From Flavobacteriales bacterium (GTDB lineage: Bacteria > Bacteroidota > Bacteroidia > NORP154), in the NCBI GenBank assembly GCA_012965625.1, contig DTSC01000410.1:1-21962 (forward strand): DNA of 21,962 nt, given 5' to 3'. The notes under the pieces were generated by a model, which was given only the letters and a program-made list of their open reading frames with translations, was not told the DNA's origin and made no database searches. Below are positions 1 through 8,470 of this stretch, piece after piece (the stretch's first letter is position 1; each line of letters begins with the position of its first letter). The translations under genes were made by a program, and so were the position numbers.

Positions 1-2
1 AA

Positions 3-54
3 TTTGCTTAAGTATTTAAAGGTTCTCAGCATGACCTTTTGGCCTTATGGCCGT
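3..54 (-). repeat. Dispersed intergenic repeat, copy 1
   Basis: Read on the minus strand, this segment aligns over about 52 bases with 21033-21083 on the plus strand. A 22-base block is identical (3-24 here, 21062-21083 there). The rest differs by substitutions and small indels. It holds a short hairpin, GGCC-TTAT-GGCC, at 41-52; the other copy has TGCC-ACGAA-GGCA at the same place, so the outermost base pair differs on both sides of the stem. It lies just upstream of the promoter of the gene at 191. The left boundary is uncertain because the window starts here. Function unknown; it may belong to the short intergenic repeats common in environmental Bacteroidota. Confidence 0.7.
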
Positions 55-106
55 TTTAGAAAGATTTTTAATCTCAGCTTTCTAGGACAAAAGTATTTGC
101 CAAGGC

Positions 107-138
107 TCTTGTAAACAATGATAAAAAACGTATCTTTG
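107..138 (+). promoter_or_regulatory. Bacteroidota-type sigma-A promoter for the 191-3371 pair
   Basis: TCTTG ends at 111 (TTG of the -33 element) and TATCTTTG spans 131-138, fitting the TAnnTTTG -7 consensus of Bacteroidota primary sigma promoters. The 19-base spacer is the expected length. Transcription would start near 143-146, giving a leader of about 45 bases with no Shine-Dalgarno sequence before the ATG at 191. Inferred from consensus only. Confidence 0.55.
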
Positions 139-190
139 TACGTTTCAAAACATATCTATTTAAAGTTTCCAGATAGAAAAACCACGTAAA

Positions 191-1753
191 ATGAAAGCTG
201 CCAAGGAAGATTTGCACACCATTTTTGACCTAATAAAGTCATTGAGCCGCTCCGAAAAGATCCATTTCAAGAAGTTTTCCGTGCTATATGCGGAAACCGG
301 ACAAGGGAAGTTCATACAGCTATACGATGCCCTAGATGGCCTGAAGCATTTTGATGTTCCTGCCTTGAATGATGCTATAAGCAACCCGGATATTATAAAA
401 GACGTTAAGCCAGTAATACATTTTCTTAACAGGCAACTGATGAGCTCTCTCCGGGTATATCATGCCACCATATCCGTAGAAACAAAACAAAAAGATACCT
501 TGCGCAACCTGGACCTTCTCTATTCAAAGGGGCATTTTGCCCAAAGCAAAAAGATCTTGGACAAAGCCAAAAAGGAGGCTTATAAATATGATAAGTTCAA
601 TTGTATCATAGCCCTGCTGGAATGGGAAAAGAAGCTGATCTCCAAATATGTTGACTATAAGCAGCAGAACAAGGTGATGCAAAAGATATTCATGGAGCTG
701 GAAGCAGTAATTGAAAAGAAGATAAACCTGTACCTCTTTGAGTTTGAGTTCAACAATATATATAGCCTGGTTAAACAGGTCAACAAGGTGCGCAATGAAG
801 AAGAATTGGAAACCTGGAAGTCGCTTGTAAGACCTGAGACCTTTACTGATACTTCCTCTGCCTTGTCTTTTAGTGCACAGCTATATTTCAAGTTTATCAA
901 TTCAGCTACATTTTTTACAGAAGGAAGAATTACAAAAGCACTCGAGATTGCTGATAAAAGGATGGAATACCTCAATAAAAGCAAAGACCTTATTAAAGAT
1001 GAACCCCATCATTTCGTTAATGTGCTGGGTAATGTGCTTACCTGTAGAAATAGTTTGGAGGTTCTTCAAAACAGCAATTACAAGAACAATAAAAATGCCT
1101 TTTTCAGGGTGCTTAAGAGATTAAATGACCTGAGAGCCAATACAAATGAGCTAAAAGTAAAAGTTTTCTCCAACGTGGTGATCCATGAACTGGGGTTTTA
1201 CATCAATACAGGTGATTTTAATAAAGCGGCATCCATTTGCAGCAGGGGTGAGGAAGACCTGAAGGACCTTCCGGGAAAGCTGGGAAAGGCTTCTGATCTG
1301 TGCTTTCTTTATTATTCTGCGTATGCCTATTTTGGGATTGGAAAATATGAGATGGCCCTGGAGTATGTTCATAGCTTATTGTCTAACGACTATGGTGAAA
1401 TACGGCTTGACCTGCAATGCTTCGCAAGGATTATAAAACTTCTCATTCTCCTGGAAAAAGAAGATTTTCAGGAACTGGAAAGTGGCGTGAAGGAGGCTGA
1501 TAGCTTTTTAACAGAAAATGAAAGGTTGTTTCCTATAGAAAAAAGCATGCTGAAATTTTTTGGAGCTGTGAGACCCGGTAAATTACCTGATAAGAAGACA
1601 TTTGCTGCACTTAAAGCAACATTGGAAGGTCATGCAAAAGTAAAATACGCCGGCAATTTTGATGAGTATTCTCATTTTATCTGGTGGCTGGACAGTAAGA
1701 TCAAAGGCCTGAAGCTTTCACAGGTAATAAGCAAAGCTGTAATAAAACAATAA
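191..1753 (+). CDS. Uncharacterised helical Bacteroidota family protein (first of tandem pair)
   Basis: A 520-residue, mostly alpha-helical protein without signal peptide or obvious membrane helix, so probably cytoplasmic. It is clearly paralogous to the next gene along its whole length. Shared landmarks are the N-terminal FDLIKSL...E...FKK segment, the HATI/HAAI...DTL block near residue 95, AYKY-K-NAII/NCII..LEW near 130, IHELGFY near 330, YY-AYAYFG near 375, and a C-terminal NFDEY-HF-WW motif. The alternating helix pattern resembles a TPR-like solenoid, but I see no clean TPR consensus. The family seems to occur in several copies per genome in Bacteroidota; no biochemical role is known to me. 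The ATG at 191 follows the predicted promoter. The stop is 7 bases before the next start, so the two genes are probably co-transcribed. Confidence 0.85.
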   Translation: MKAAKEDLHTIFDLIKSLSRSEKIHFKKFSVLYAETGQGKFIQLYDALDGLKHFDVPALNDAISNPDIIKDVKPVIHFLNRQLMSSLRVYHATISVETKQKDTLRNLDLLYSKGHFAQSKKILDKAKKEAYKYDKFNCIIALLEWEKKLISKYVDYKQQNKVMQKIFMELEAVIEKKINLYLFEFEFNNIYSLVKQVNKVRNEEELETWKSLVRPETFTDTSSALSFSAQLYFKFINSATFFTEGRITKALEIADKRMEYLNKSKDLIKDEPHHFVNVLGNVLTCRNSLEVLQNSNYKNNKNAFFRVLKRLNDLRANTNELKVKVFSNVVIHELGFYINTGDFNKAASICSRGEEDLKDLPGKLGKASDLCFLYYSAYAYFGIGKYEMALEYVHSLLSNDYGEIRLDLQCFARIIKLLILLEKEDFQELESGVKEADSFLTENERLFPIEKSMLKFFGAVRPGKLPDKKTFAALKATLEGHAKVKYAGNFDEYSHFIWWLDSKIKGLKLSQVISKAVIKQ

Positions 1754-1760
1754 GAACATT

Positions 1761-3371
1761 ATGTATGAAGCTAAGATAAAGGATGACCCCCTGTTTGACC
1801 TGATAAAATCACTTACGCAGACAGAAGCAGCATTTTTTAAAAAATATGCTTGTATCCATGTTAAAGGAGAAGAAAACAATTATGTGCAGCTTTTTGATAT
1901 ACTGGATGGGATGGAATATTTTGATGCTGCTGCATTGAGAAAGCAGCTGGGTAAAAAAAATGTGCCCAAACAGCTGCACCGGGTAAAAAACTACCTGTAT
2001 AATCAAATTCTAAGCTCGCTTCGTGAGTACCATGCCGCAATCACGATTGAAGAACAGCTTAAGGATACCTTGAAAGACATTGAAATTATGTATGGCAAGG
2101 GGAACTATAAGCTTTGTAAAACGCTCCTGGATAATGGGAAGGCCCTTGCCTATAAGTATGAGAAGCTTAACGCCATCATTGAATTTTTGGAATGGGATAT
2201 CAGGTTAATATCAAAGGACATAGGTTATAAAAATAAGACGGAATTATTATCCAATATATTTTTAGCCCACAAATTGGTGTTGGATCAGAAAAAAAACCTG
2301 TATGAATATGAGCTGTGGTTTAACAAAATGTATACGGTGATAAAGTCCAACAATAAGATCAGGGACGCTAAGCAAATGATGGCCTGGGAAGAGATCATGG
2401 GACAGGATATTTTCAAGGAGGAGTCCAAGGCGCTGTCCTTCCAGGCCAAAATTATTTACAATTACTGCTGGGGTGGCTTTTACTATTGTACAGGAAATTG
2501 GATGAAGGTATTGGAGGTGGTTAAAAGGCGCTATGATTTACTGGAATCCCGGCAGGACCTCATCAATGATGCACCCCATCAATACATCAATATTTTGGGA
2601 AATAAGCTGGGCCTCCTGGTTAATCTGCCTACGATGCAAAGCATAAGTCTTCAGGAAGGGGAAACTCGGTTTTTCGAAATTGTAAAATCTATGAAGCGGT
2701 TTGGAAGGTTATGGCGATCGCTAACAGGAATATCTGAAATTGAGATCAGGGTATTTGCCAACACCACTATTCATGAGCTTGGGTTTTACGTAAGCAGGGG
2801 AGATTTTATCAGTGCCATGACTTGTTCTGAAAAAGCAGAGGAGAAAATGGAATCCTTGGTACATAGTATCGGCAGGTCATCAGAGCTGGCTTATTTATAT
2901 TATACGGCCTATGCATATTTTGGTGCCGGAGAATACAGAAGGGCATTGCGTTATATCAATTATATAATGAACAATAATTACCTGGAGCTTAGAGAGGACA
3001 TGCAGTGTTTTACGAGGATTCTCAACCTGATGGTACATTATGAGCTGGGGAACGTATTCGTTCTCGAAAGTGGAGTATTACATGCGAAAAGGTTTTTGAA
3101 ACAAAAGGGATATTTCTTTGCTTATGAGAAATGCTTGCTGGTGTTTTTCAAAAAAGCAGCTATGATGAAGCTGGATACCAGGAAGGAGGAGGCGAAAGCG
3201 CTGCTGTCATTGCAAAATGGCTTAAAGGCTGTGCCTCAAAACAAATACACAAATAATTTTGATGAATATTTTCATTTCATGTGGTGGATAGAAAGTAAAT
3301 TAGCACATAAGCCATTTGCAGAGACAGTGCAGGAAGGGGTTGCCGGATTTGTTGAAAAATCCAAAGCGTAG
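1761..3371 (+). CDS. Uncharacterised helical Bacteroidota family protein (second of tandem pair)
   Basis: A 536-residue full-length paralog of the preceding gene, predicted cytoplasmic and helical. It starts at the ATG 7 bases after the upstream stop. It keeps the same landmarks: DPLFDLIKSL near residue 8, FFKKYA near 25, SSLREYHAAI near 85, the E-LNAIIEFLEWD segment, the conserved IHELGFYVSRGDF region near 340, TAYAYFGAGEYRRALRYI near 385, and the terminal NNFDEYFHFMWWIESK. The strong tyrosine, tryptophan and helix conservation points to a protein-protein interaction scaffold, but that is inference. The gene ends 29 bases from the convergent phosphatase gene; no clear hairpin terminator is visible between them. 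Confidence 0.85.
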   Translation: MYEAKIKDDPLFDLIKSLTQTEAAFFKKYACIHVKGEENNYVQLFDILDGMEYFDAAALRKQLGKKNVPKQLHRVKNYLYNQILSSLREYHAAITIEEQLKDTLKDIEIMYGKGNYKLCKTLLDNGKALAYKYEKLNAIIEFLEWDIRLISKDIGYKNKTELLSNIFLAHKLVLDQKKNLYEYELWFNKMYTVIKSNNKIRDAKQMMAWEEIMGQDIFKEESKALSFQAKIIYNYCWGGFYYCTGNWMKVLEVVKRRYDLLESRQDLINDAPHQYINILGNKLGLLVNLPTMQSISLQEGETRFFEIVKSMKRFGRLWRSLTGISEIEIRVFANTTIHELGFYVSRGDFISAMTCSEKAEEKMESLVHSIGRSSELAYLYYTAYAYFGAGEYRRALRYINYIMNNNYLELREDMQCFTRILNLMVHYELGNVFVLESGVLHAKRFLKQKGYFFAYEKCLLVFFKKAAMMKLDTRKEEAKALLSLQNGLKAVPQNKYTNNFDEYFHFMWWIESKLAHKPFAETVQEGVAGFVEKSKA

Positions 3372-3400
3372 ACAGGTATATTTCTTAGGGATTGTTCTGC

Positions 3401-5503
3401 TCAGGAAATTTTTACACCCATTACCGAGATATCATCTATTTGTTCACCCTTGCCCTTCCAGGATAAGATAGCCTCCTCCAGCATCTTTTTCTGCTCATCC
3501 ATTGGCAGATGGGCACCCTCCAAGATCACCGCTTTTAAGCGATTGTAGCCAAATTTCTTTTTATCTTCTCCTCCAAATTGGTCTATCATGCCGTCTGTAA
3601 AGAGGTAAAGCTGGTCATTGGGCATAAGTGTAAATTCTTTAAGGTTAAAGGGTTTTCCCCGGCCAAAATAATACCCTACAGGATAATTATCCCCTCTTTC
3701 CTCTATAAATTCTCCATTGCGCAAGATGTAAAATACCTGGCCAGCTCCAGCGAATTTGATCGTTCTGGTTTCTGGGTTAAAATCAATTAAGGTGATGTCC
3801 AAGCCATCATAGATATGGGTTTTAACATCTTTCTGTGCAAAGGAGCTGATTATATGATTGCGTATTGTATCGAGTACCTTATTAACCTTGGTTTCGCCAT
3901 TCTCTATAATGATCTCATTGAGCAAGGCAGTGCCTATCATACTCATGAATGCTCCAGGCACTCCATGTCCGGTGCAGTCTGCCAGTGCAATTAAGATATT
4001 TTCGTTTTTTTGTTTATACACCCAATAGAAATCACCGCTCACGATGTCTTTGGGCTTGTAAATAATAAACAAATTCTCTAAGCAGCTTTCAATATATCCC
4101 ATGGAAGGCAGGATAGCCTCCTGAATGCGTTCCGCATACTTAATACTATCCTTGGTTTTGATGCTGGCAGCTTCAATAAGTCGTTTTTGTCTTCTGTTAA
4201 CTTGAAAACGGCCATACAGGATGGTTAAAAACAAGGTAATTAAGGCCAAGCCACCAATAAGTGCTAAACGGTAATTTCCCTCCAGCTCCAGCTGTGTCTG
4301 CTGAACCAAAAGCTGTGCATCTTTTACCTCTTGCAGCTGGGCATTTTTAACGCTGTCTGCCGCCGCAATCTTCTCATATTTTACTTTTGCTTCAAGTTCA
4401 GCAATATCATTCTTTGTTTTATTATTAAACAAGGAATCTTTTGCTACTATGTACTGCTTATAATACCTGAGTTCCATTTGAGAGTTGCCCAGGCTGCCAT
4501 ATGCTTCTGAAAGGCATTTACAATTATATTTCTCATCCTTTACAGACCCTATATCCTCAGCAATAGCAAGGCCTTTCTTGCACATTACTAATGCCTGAGA
4601 ATAGTTATTAATTTCATTGTAGAAAGCCCCTATATTGCTTAAAACATTGGCAATTCCAGATTTATTACCCAGCTCAACCCTTATTGCCAAGCTCTTATTA
4701 AAATGCTCAATGGCCAGGTTATATTCACCCATGGCTTTATAAATATTGCCTATGTTATTGTATTGTCCGGCCATCCCTTTTTCATCATCAAGCGAATCAA
4801 ATATTTTCAGGCTTTCCATAAACTTCTCTAATGCCATTTGCAGCTCTCCCATTTCGCGATAGCAAATGGCTATGTTACCTGCTAGATTTCCATGGGCAAT
4901 ACTGACCTCTAGCCCTTCATACATTAAAGAAGCTTTATTAAAATATTTCATGGCAGTTGGACAATCATCAGATGATTGGTATATCAATCCAATATTATTG
5001 CAAATATTGCCGATTCTCTTATTATCACCAATATCTTCCCAAATCTTAAGGCACTTAAAATAAGCTTGCAAGGCTTTTATATTGTTACCCTGATGTTCTA
5101 AAACACTCCCAATATTCATGAAGGCATTTGCTATTCCTTCTTGACTATCTAATTTTTTATATATATTGAGAAATTGATGGTAATATTTTAATGCCATAGG
5201 ATAATCCCCTTTTACAAAATATACAGTGGCAATGGTATTATATGCTATGCCTTCCCATTTTATCAACTTCTTTAACCTGGCAAAAGCAAGCTGCATATTG
5301 GCAAGAACAAAGGCTGAGTCTGGATTTTTTCGGTAATTTGTCCATGCAACTCTGTGCAATGCCAGGAGGCGAGCCGTATCAGGCATGGTAGTGTCTTGCC
5401 AAATAGTCCAGAGAGAATCCAGGTTCTGTGCCTTAACAGAACAAGGCTGCAGGGACATACAACAGCAAAGAAGAAAAATAGTGTGGATCCAATATCTCAT
5501 CAT
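3401..5503 (-). CDS. TPR-repeat, membrane-anchored SpoIIE-type (PP2C-like) serine phosphatase
   Basis: A 700-residue signalling protein. Residues 1-26 look like a signal peptide ending KAQ. About seven 40-residue TPRs of the NIG..Y...G.Y..A type cover 85-345 and should be periplasmic. A coiled-coil-like stretch lies at 360-408, a transmembrane helix at 413-431, and a cytoplasmic SpoIIE/PP2C domain from about 460 to the end. Metal-binding motifs are intact: SGDFYW (D491), ADCTGHG (D509), FTDG (D637) and QIDDIS (D690/D691). The family dephosphorylates phosphoserine/threonine proteins, classically anti-sigma-factor antagonists; no such partner is encoded nearby. The layout suggests periplasmic sensing controlling the phosphatase. 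It lies 69 bases downstream of a paralog in the same orientation. Confidence 0.92.
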   Translation of the reverse strand: MMRYWIHTIFLLCCCMSLQPCSVKAQNLDSLWTIWQDTTMPDTARLLALHRVAWTNYRKNPDSAFVLANMQLAFARLKKLIKWEGIAYNTIATVYFVKGDYPMALKYYHQFLNIYKKLDSQEGIANAFMNIGSVLEHQGNNIKALQAYFKCLKIWEDIGDNKRIGNICNNIGLIYQSSDDCPTAMKYFNKASLMYEGLEVSIAHGNLAGNIAICYREMGELQMALEKFMESLKIFDSLDDEKGMAGQYNNIGNIYKAMGEYNLAIEHFNKSLAIRVELGNKSGIANVLSNIGAFYNEINNYSQALVMCKKGLAIAEDIGSVKDEKYNCKCLSEAYGSLGNSQMELRYYKQYIVAKDSLFNNKTKNDIAELEAKVKYEKIAAADSVKNAQLQEVKDAQLLVQQTQLELEGNYRLALIGGLALITLFLTILYGRFQVNRRQKRLIEAASIKTKDSIKYAERIQEAILPSMGYIESCLENLFIIYKPKDIVSGDFYWVYKQKNENILIALADCTGHGVPGAFMSMIGTALLNEIIIENGETKVNKVLDTIRNHIISSFAQKDVKTHIYDGLDITLIDFNPETRTIKFAGAGQVFYILRNGEFIEERGDNYPVGYYFGRGKPFNLKEFTLMPNDQLYLFTDGMIDQFGGEDKKKFGYNRLKAVILEGAHLPMDEQKKMLEEAILSWKGKGEQIDDISVMGVKIS

Positions 5504-5572
5504 GAAATTAAAACATTACATAAATACGGATAATTATTGTGTAAGTTCCTTTGAAAGTTAATTATTTGAATT

Positions 5573-7651
5573 TTAAGAGACCTTTATACCCATAACAGAG
5601 ATATCATCTATTTGTTCATAATGTCCCTGCCAGGATAGTAGAGCATCCTCCAATATCTTTTTCTGCTCATCCATAGGTAGGCTTGCGCCCTCTGAAATTG
5701 CTTCTTGTAATCTGTTGAAGCCAAATTTTTTCCTGTTCTCCCCTCCAAATTGATCGACAATGCCATCAGAAAACAAGTATAGCTGGTCCTTGGGCATTAG
5801 TGTAATCTCTTTAAGGTCAAAGGGTTTCTCCCTGCCAAAGTAATAACCTACAGGGCAACTATTCCCCTTTACCTCTATAAATTCGCCATCGCGCAAGATA
5901 TAAAAACGCTGTCCTGCTCCAGAGAAAGAAAGGGTTCTCTTGGTAGCGTTATAATCAATAAAAGTAATATCCATACCATCCTGAATATGGTGCTTGGAAC
6001 CCTTTTGTTCAAAAGCGCTGATAATATGAGTTCTTATCAATTCCAATACTTCATTAACCTTGGTAACTCCTTTTTCTATGATGATCTCATTGAGCAAGGC
6101 AGTGCCTATCATGCTCATGAAAGCACCAGGCACTCCGTGTCCGGTGCAATCTGCCATCGCAATCAAGACACTGCCATTTTCTTGTTTATATAACCAATAA
6201 AAATCACCGCTAACGATGTCTTTGGGTTTGTAGAGGATATAGTAATCATCCAAACAGCTTTTAATATATGCATCGGATGTTAGTATAGAGCTTTGAATGC
6301 GCTTTGCATACATGATGCTATCTTTGGTTCTGGTGCTCGCTGCTTCAATGATTTGTTTTTGGTCCCTGGTTATTTGAAATCTTTTGAAGAGAAGGATAGA
6401 AAACACAAGAATTGACAGCAAAAATATTACCAAGGCAAAACCCAGCTTGTTTTGAAATGCGATTTTAATATCTTGTTCGTTGATAGCAGCAACATGGTGC
6501 AAGCTGTCAGCTGCTGCTTTCTTCTCATAGGTAAATTTGTATTGCTGCCTGATGCTGGCCTCTTTGGTTTCCTCATTGACGATGCTGTCGTGCATTTGAA
6601 TGTACAGCTCATGCATCTCCAATGCTTTTCGGTTTTTTCCTATGGCCTTGTAGGATTCGTATAGGATTTTGGCAGCTGCCCTTGTTTGCGTGGGTATATC
6701 AGCAGCAATTTTCATGGCATCTGAACCAAGCTCTATGGCCTTGCCATGGTTTCCCTGTAAGGCATGGCTCACAGCGAGACCAAGCAGTGAGGCAGAGATG
6801 TCTTCCTTATTACCCAGTTTTTTTGTTATCTCCAGGGCCATGTAAAAATATTCCTTTGCAAGAGAATGGTTGCCTAGCTTTTGTTCAATCTGGCCTAAGC
6901 CGATTAATGCATTAGACGTTGATATATTGTCATGTACTTCTTCACCTAATAGCAAACCTTCCATAAAATGGTCTCTGCCTTTTAAATATTCCTCTTTCTC
7001 AGTGTAAACGGCTCCAATATTTATCAAAGCATGAGCCATATTGCGTTTTTCGTCTAATAAGCGCTTAAAAATTTCTAAGCACCTGGTATAACACGATAAG
7101 GCTTGCTCGTGATGGCCTTGTAGATCATAGATGATACCCAAATTTTGCAGCGAATTGGCCAAGCCAGAGCTGTCCTTCAATTCTTCCTGTATTTTCATGC
7201 ATTTTCCGTAAATTTCAATGGCTTCCATATAATAGCCCTGCTTAATATATAAGAGGCCTAAATTGCCTTGCATTGAGGCCAAAGACTTTTTGTCATTCAA
7301 AGATTCATACAAATTACAAGCATGAATAATCCTTATTAAGGCCAGGTCATAATTACCCATAATGCCAGATGAAACACCCTGCATGTTCAGTGCAGTAGCC
7401 ATGTAGTTTTTATTGCTAACAAATTCAGCAAAATCATATTGTTGCTGGGCTAAATGATAAGCAGTGTCGGGCTGGGAGAAGAGATAAACATCCCATACTA
7501 ATTTATTTATTGCCTTTAAGCGATTGGTGTCGGCCTGGGTGCTGTCGTGCCAAACAGACCAGAGAGAATCAATTTTTTTCTGCTGGGCAAAACAGGGTTG
7601 CAACCCAATCAAAATGCAGATGAGGAGAAATGCGGGATACCAGAATTTCAT
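5573..7651 (-). CDS. TPR-repeat, membrane-anchored SpoIIE-type (PP2C-like) serine phosphatase, paralog
   Basis: A 692-residue paralog of the downstream gene with the same plan: signal peptide 1-23 (ending CFAQ), about seven 40-residue TPRs at 83-350, a charged helical segment at 355-400, a transmembrane helix at 402-423, and a C-terminal SpoIIE domain from about 448. Catalytic aspartates are present in SGDFYW (D483), ADCTGHG (D501), FSDG (D629) and QIDDIS (D682/D683), so both copies should be active. The phosphatase halves are far more alike than the sensor halves, and one DNA run of 32 bases is identical (6081-6112 and 3909-3940). The likely result is two sensors with different inputs and similar outputs. 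It is first in the minus-strand pair. Confidence 0.92.
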   Translation of the reverse strand: MKFWYPAFLLICILIGLQPCFAQQKKIDSLWSVWHDSTQADTNRLKAINKLVWDVYLFSQPDTAYHLAQQQYDFAEFVSNKNYMATALNMQGVSSGIMGNYDLALIRIIHACNLYESLNDKKSLASMQGNLGLLYIKQGYYMEAIEIYGKCMKIQEELKDSSGLANSLQNLGIIYDLQGHHEQALSCYTRCLEIFKRLLDEKRNMAHALINIGAVYTEKEEYLKGRDHFMEGLLLGEEVHDNISTSNALIGLGQIEQKLGNHSLAKEYFYMALEITKKLGNKEDISASLLGLAVSHALQGNHGKAIELGSDAMKIAADIPTQTRAAAKILYESYKAIGKNRKALEMHELYIQMHDSIVNEETKEASIRQQYKFTYEKKAAADSLHHVAAINEQDIKIAFQNKLGFALVIFLLSILVFSILLFKRFQITRDQKQIIEAASTRTKDSIMYAKRIQSSILTSDAYIKSCLDDYYILYKPKDIVSGDFYWLYKQENGSVLIAMADCTGHGVPGAFMSMIGTALLNEIIIEKGVTKVNEVLELIRTHIISAFEQKGSKHHIQDGMDITFIDYNATKRTLSFSGAGQRFYILRDGEFIEVKGNSCPVGYYFGREKPFDLKEITLMPKDQLYLFSDGIVDQFGGENRKKFGFNRLQEAISEGASLPMDEQKKILEDALLSWQGHYEQIDDISVMGIKVS

Positions 7652-7783
7652 ATAAACAAGATAATATCACATATCAATACGAAAAATGTTTCTAATTGTT
7701 CAGGTTTTTTTAAAGTATTGTTAAGGCCTTGCAATCAAAAATACAATTCTCAGGTATTTATCCTAATAATCAACTTTGTTACC

Positions 7784-7818
7784 TTGCAAAGACCAATAAT
7801 GGGAGCGGTTTATCTTTG
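7784..7818 (+). promoter_or_regulatory. Candidate Bacteroidota promoter for the gene at 7972
   Basis: TATCTTTG at 7811-7818 is the same -7 sequence as in the promoter near 131. The nearest upstream TTG is at 7784-7786, a 24-base spacer, slightly longer than usual. Use of this promoter would give a leader of about 145 bases containing the hairpin at 7885-7917. Confidence 0.35.
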
Positions 7819-7884
7819 TTAGGCATTATATTTATCTGATTACCATTAAGCGGAAGGTGTTTTTTATCAATAATGACATAAAAG

Positions 7885-7917
7885 ATGCATCTTCTTAAAG
7901 CTTTAAGCTTTTTGCAT
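7885..7917 (+). other. Imperfect hairpin in the leader of the gene at 7972
   Basis: The inner stem is AAAGCT (7897-7902) and AGCTTT (7906-7911) with a 3-base loop. The outer arms are ATGCA (7885-7889) and TGCAT (7913-7917), with an asymmetric internal bulge. It could be a small post-transcriptional control element or chance in AT-rich DNA. It is not a recognised riboswitch. Confidence 0.25.
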
Positions 7918-7957
7918 GATTTATTCTTATTTTTGGCATATAAACCAGAATGATATT

Positions 7958-7963
7958 AAGGAG
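7958..7963 (+). promoter_or_regulatory. Shine-Dalgarno AAGGAG, unusual for this genome
   Basis: AAGGAG lies 8 bases before the ATG at 7972 and fixes that start. Most other genes in the window have AT-rich leaders without such a sequence, as is normal in Bacteroidota, so this gene may be translated differently or may have been acquired. Confidence 0.5.
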
Positions 7964-7971
7964 TAAAACCG

Positions 7972-8433
7972 ATGATAACGCGTGAGGAAGTAGATGAAGC
8001 ACAGAAGAAATGGGGCAGGGGACTGATAAGTATTGGGGCTCTTAACCATGACAGGGCCGCTTGCGAAAAACGCACCGATGAGCTTTTAGATAATTTATAT
8101 GCCTATAATCTTGGAGATGTTTTGTTCAAGCCAACCAAGGTAACAGTTAATCAATTCCGTTTAACCAAGAAAAGTGCCAAATCGTATTTTATTGGTGGTG
8201 ATCCCATGAATCAGGAAGATGCTGGCTTTGCATTAAAGCCATGGATAAAGGTTCGTTTTGAAAATGTAGCTGTTATATTAGAATCAAACAGGGCCTTGGC
8301 TATGGGCAACTATTTTTTCACAGATTCGGAAGGGGGTGAAACCAAAGTAGAATTCACTTTTGGCTACCAAAAAGACAGCCATGGAAGATTGAGAATAGAT
8401 TTACATCATTCCTCCTTGCCCTATAGCCCATAA
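7972..8433 (+). CDS. SnoaL / CaMKII-association-domain-like small protein
   Basis: A 153-residue protein, cytoplasmic as far as can be seen. The chain (MITREEV..AQ..WG near the start, GDVLFKPTK near 48, SYFIGGDP near 72, PWIKVRFENVAVILES near 90, AMGNYFF near 110, FTFGY and LHHSSLPYSP at the end) matches a widespread family of about 150 residues with the NTF2/SnoaL-like cone fold. As I recall, members are often labelled phosphoribosyl-AMP cyclohydrolase in databases. I see no HisI-type zinc or metal cysteines (the sequence has a single cysteine), so that enzyme name is not supported. Possible roles are small-molecule binding or oligomeric scaffolding. It stands alone, with its own leader and a good Shine-Dalgarno sequence, and converges on the helicase gene. 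Confidence 0.8.
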   Translation: MITREEVDEAQKKWGRGLISIGALNHDRAACEKRTDELLDNLYAYNLGDVLFKPTKVTVNQFRLTKKSAKSYFIGGDPMNQEDAGFALKPWIKVRFENVAVILESNRALAMGNYFFTDSEGGETKVEFTFGYQKDSHGRLRIDLHHSSLPYSP

Positions 8434-8470
8434 GTTTTTCTTGATTCTGGGAATTGATGCTGTTAAACCC

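Larger units (their letters stand above)
7652..7971. other. Divergent intergenic region between phosphatase and SnoaL-like gene
   Basis: These 320 bases carry no convincing gene; the reading frame entering from 7547 is an antisense shadow of the phosphatase. It holds a plus-strand TATCTTTG box at 7811-7818, an imperfect hairpin at 7885-7917 (ATGCA...TGCAT outside, AAAGCT-TTA-AGCTTT inside) and a Shine-Dalgarno sequence at 7958-7963. On the minus strand, CAAAAATA at 7736-7743 reads TATTTTTG, a possible -7 box for the phosphatase gene, but no TTG lies at the right distance. Confidence 0.6.

Noticed and set aside
7736..7743. TATTTTTG on the minus strand as a promoter for the phosphatase gene
   Set aside because: It fits the -7 consensus, but the nearest TTG is 27 bases away, too far for a confident call.
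7547..7822. Plus-strand open frame reaching into the 7652-7971 gap
   Set aside because: It begins antisense to the phosphatase signal peptide, has no domain, and ends before the leader of the SnoaL-like gene.
7972..8433. Calling the 153-residue protein a phosphoribosyl-AMP cyclohydrolase (hisI)
   Set aside because: It lacks the cysteine and aspartate metal sites of HisI, no other histidine genes are nearby, and the chain fits a SnoaL/CaMKII-AD-like fold better.
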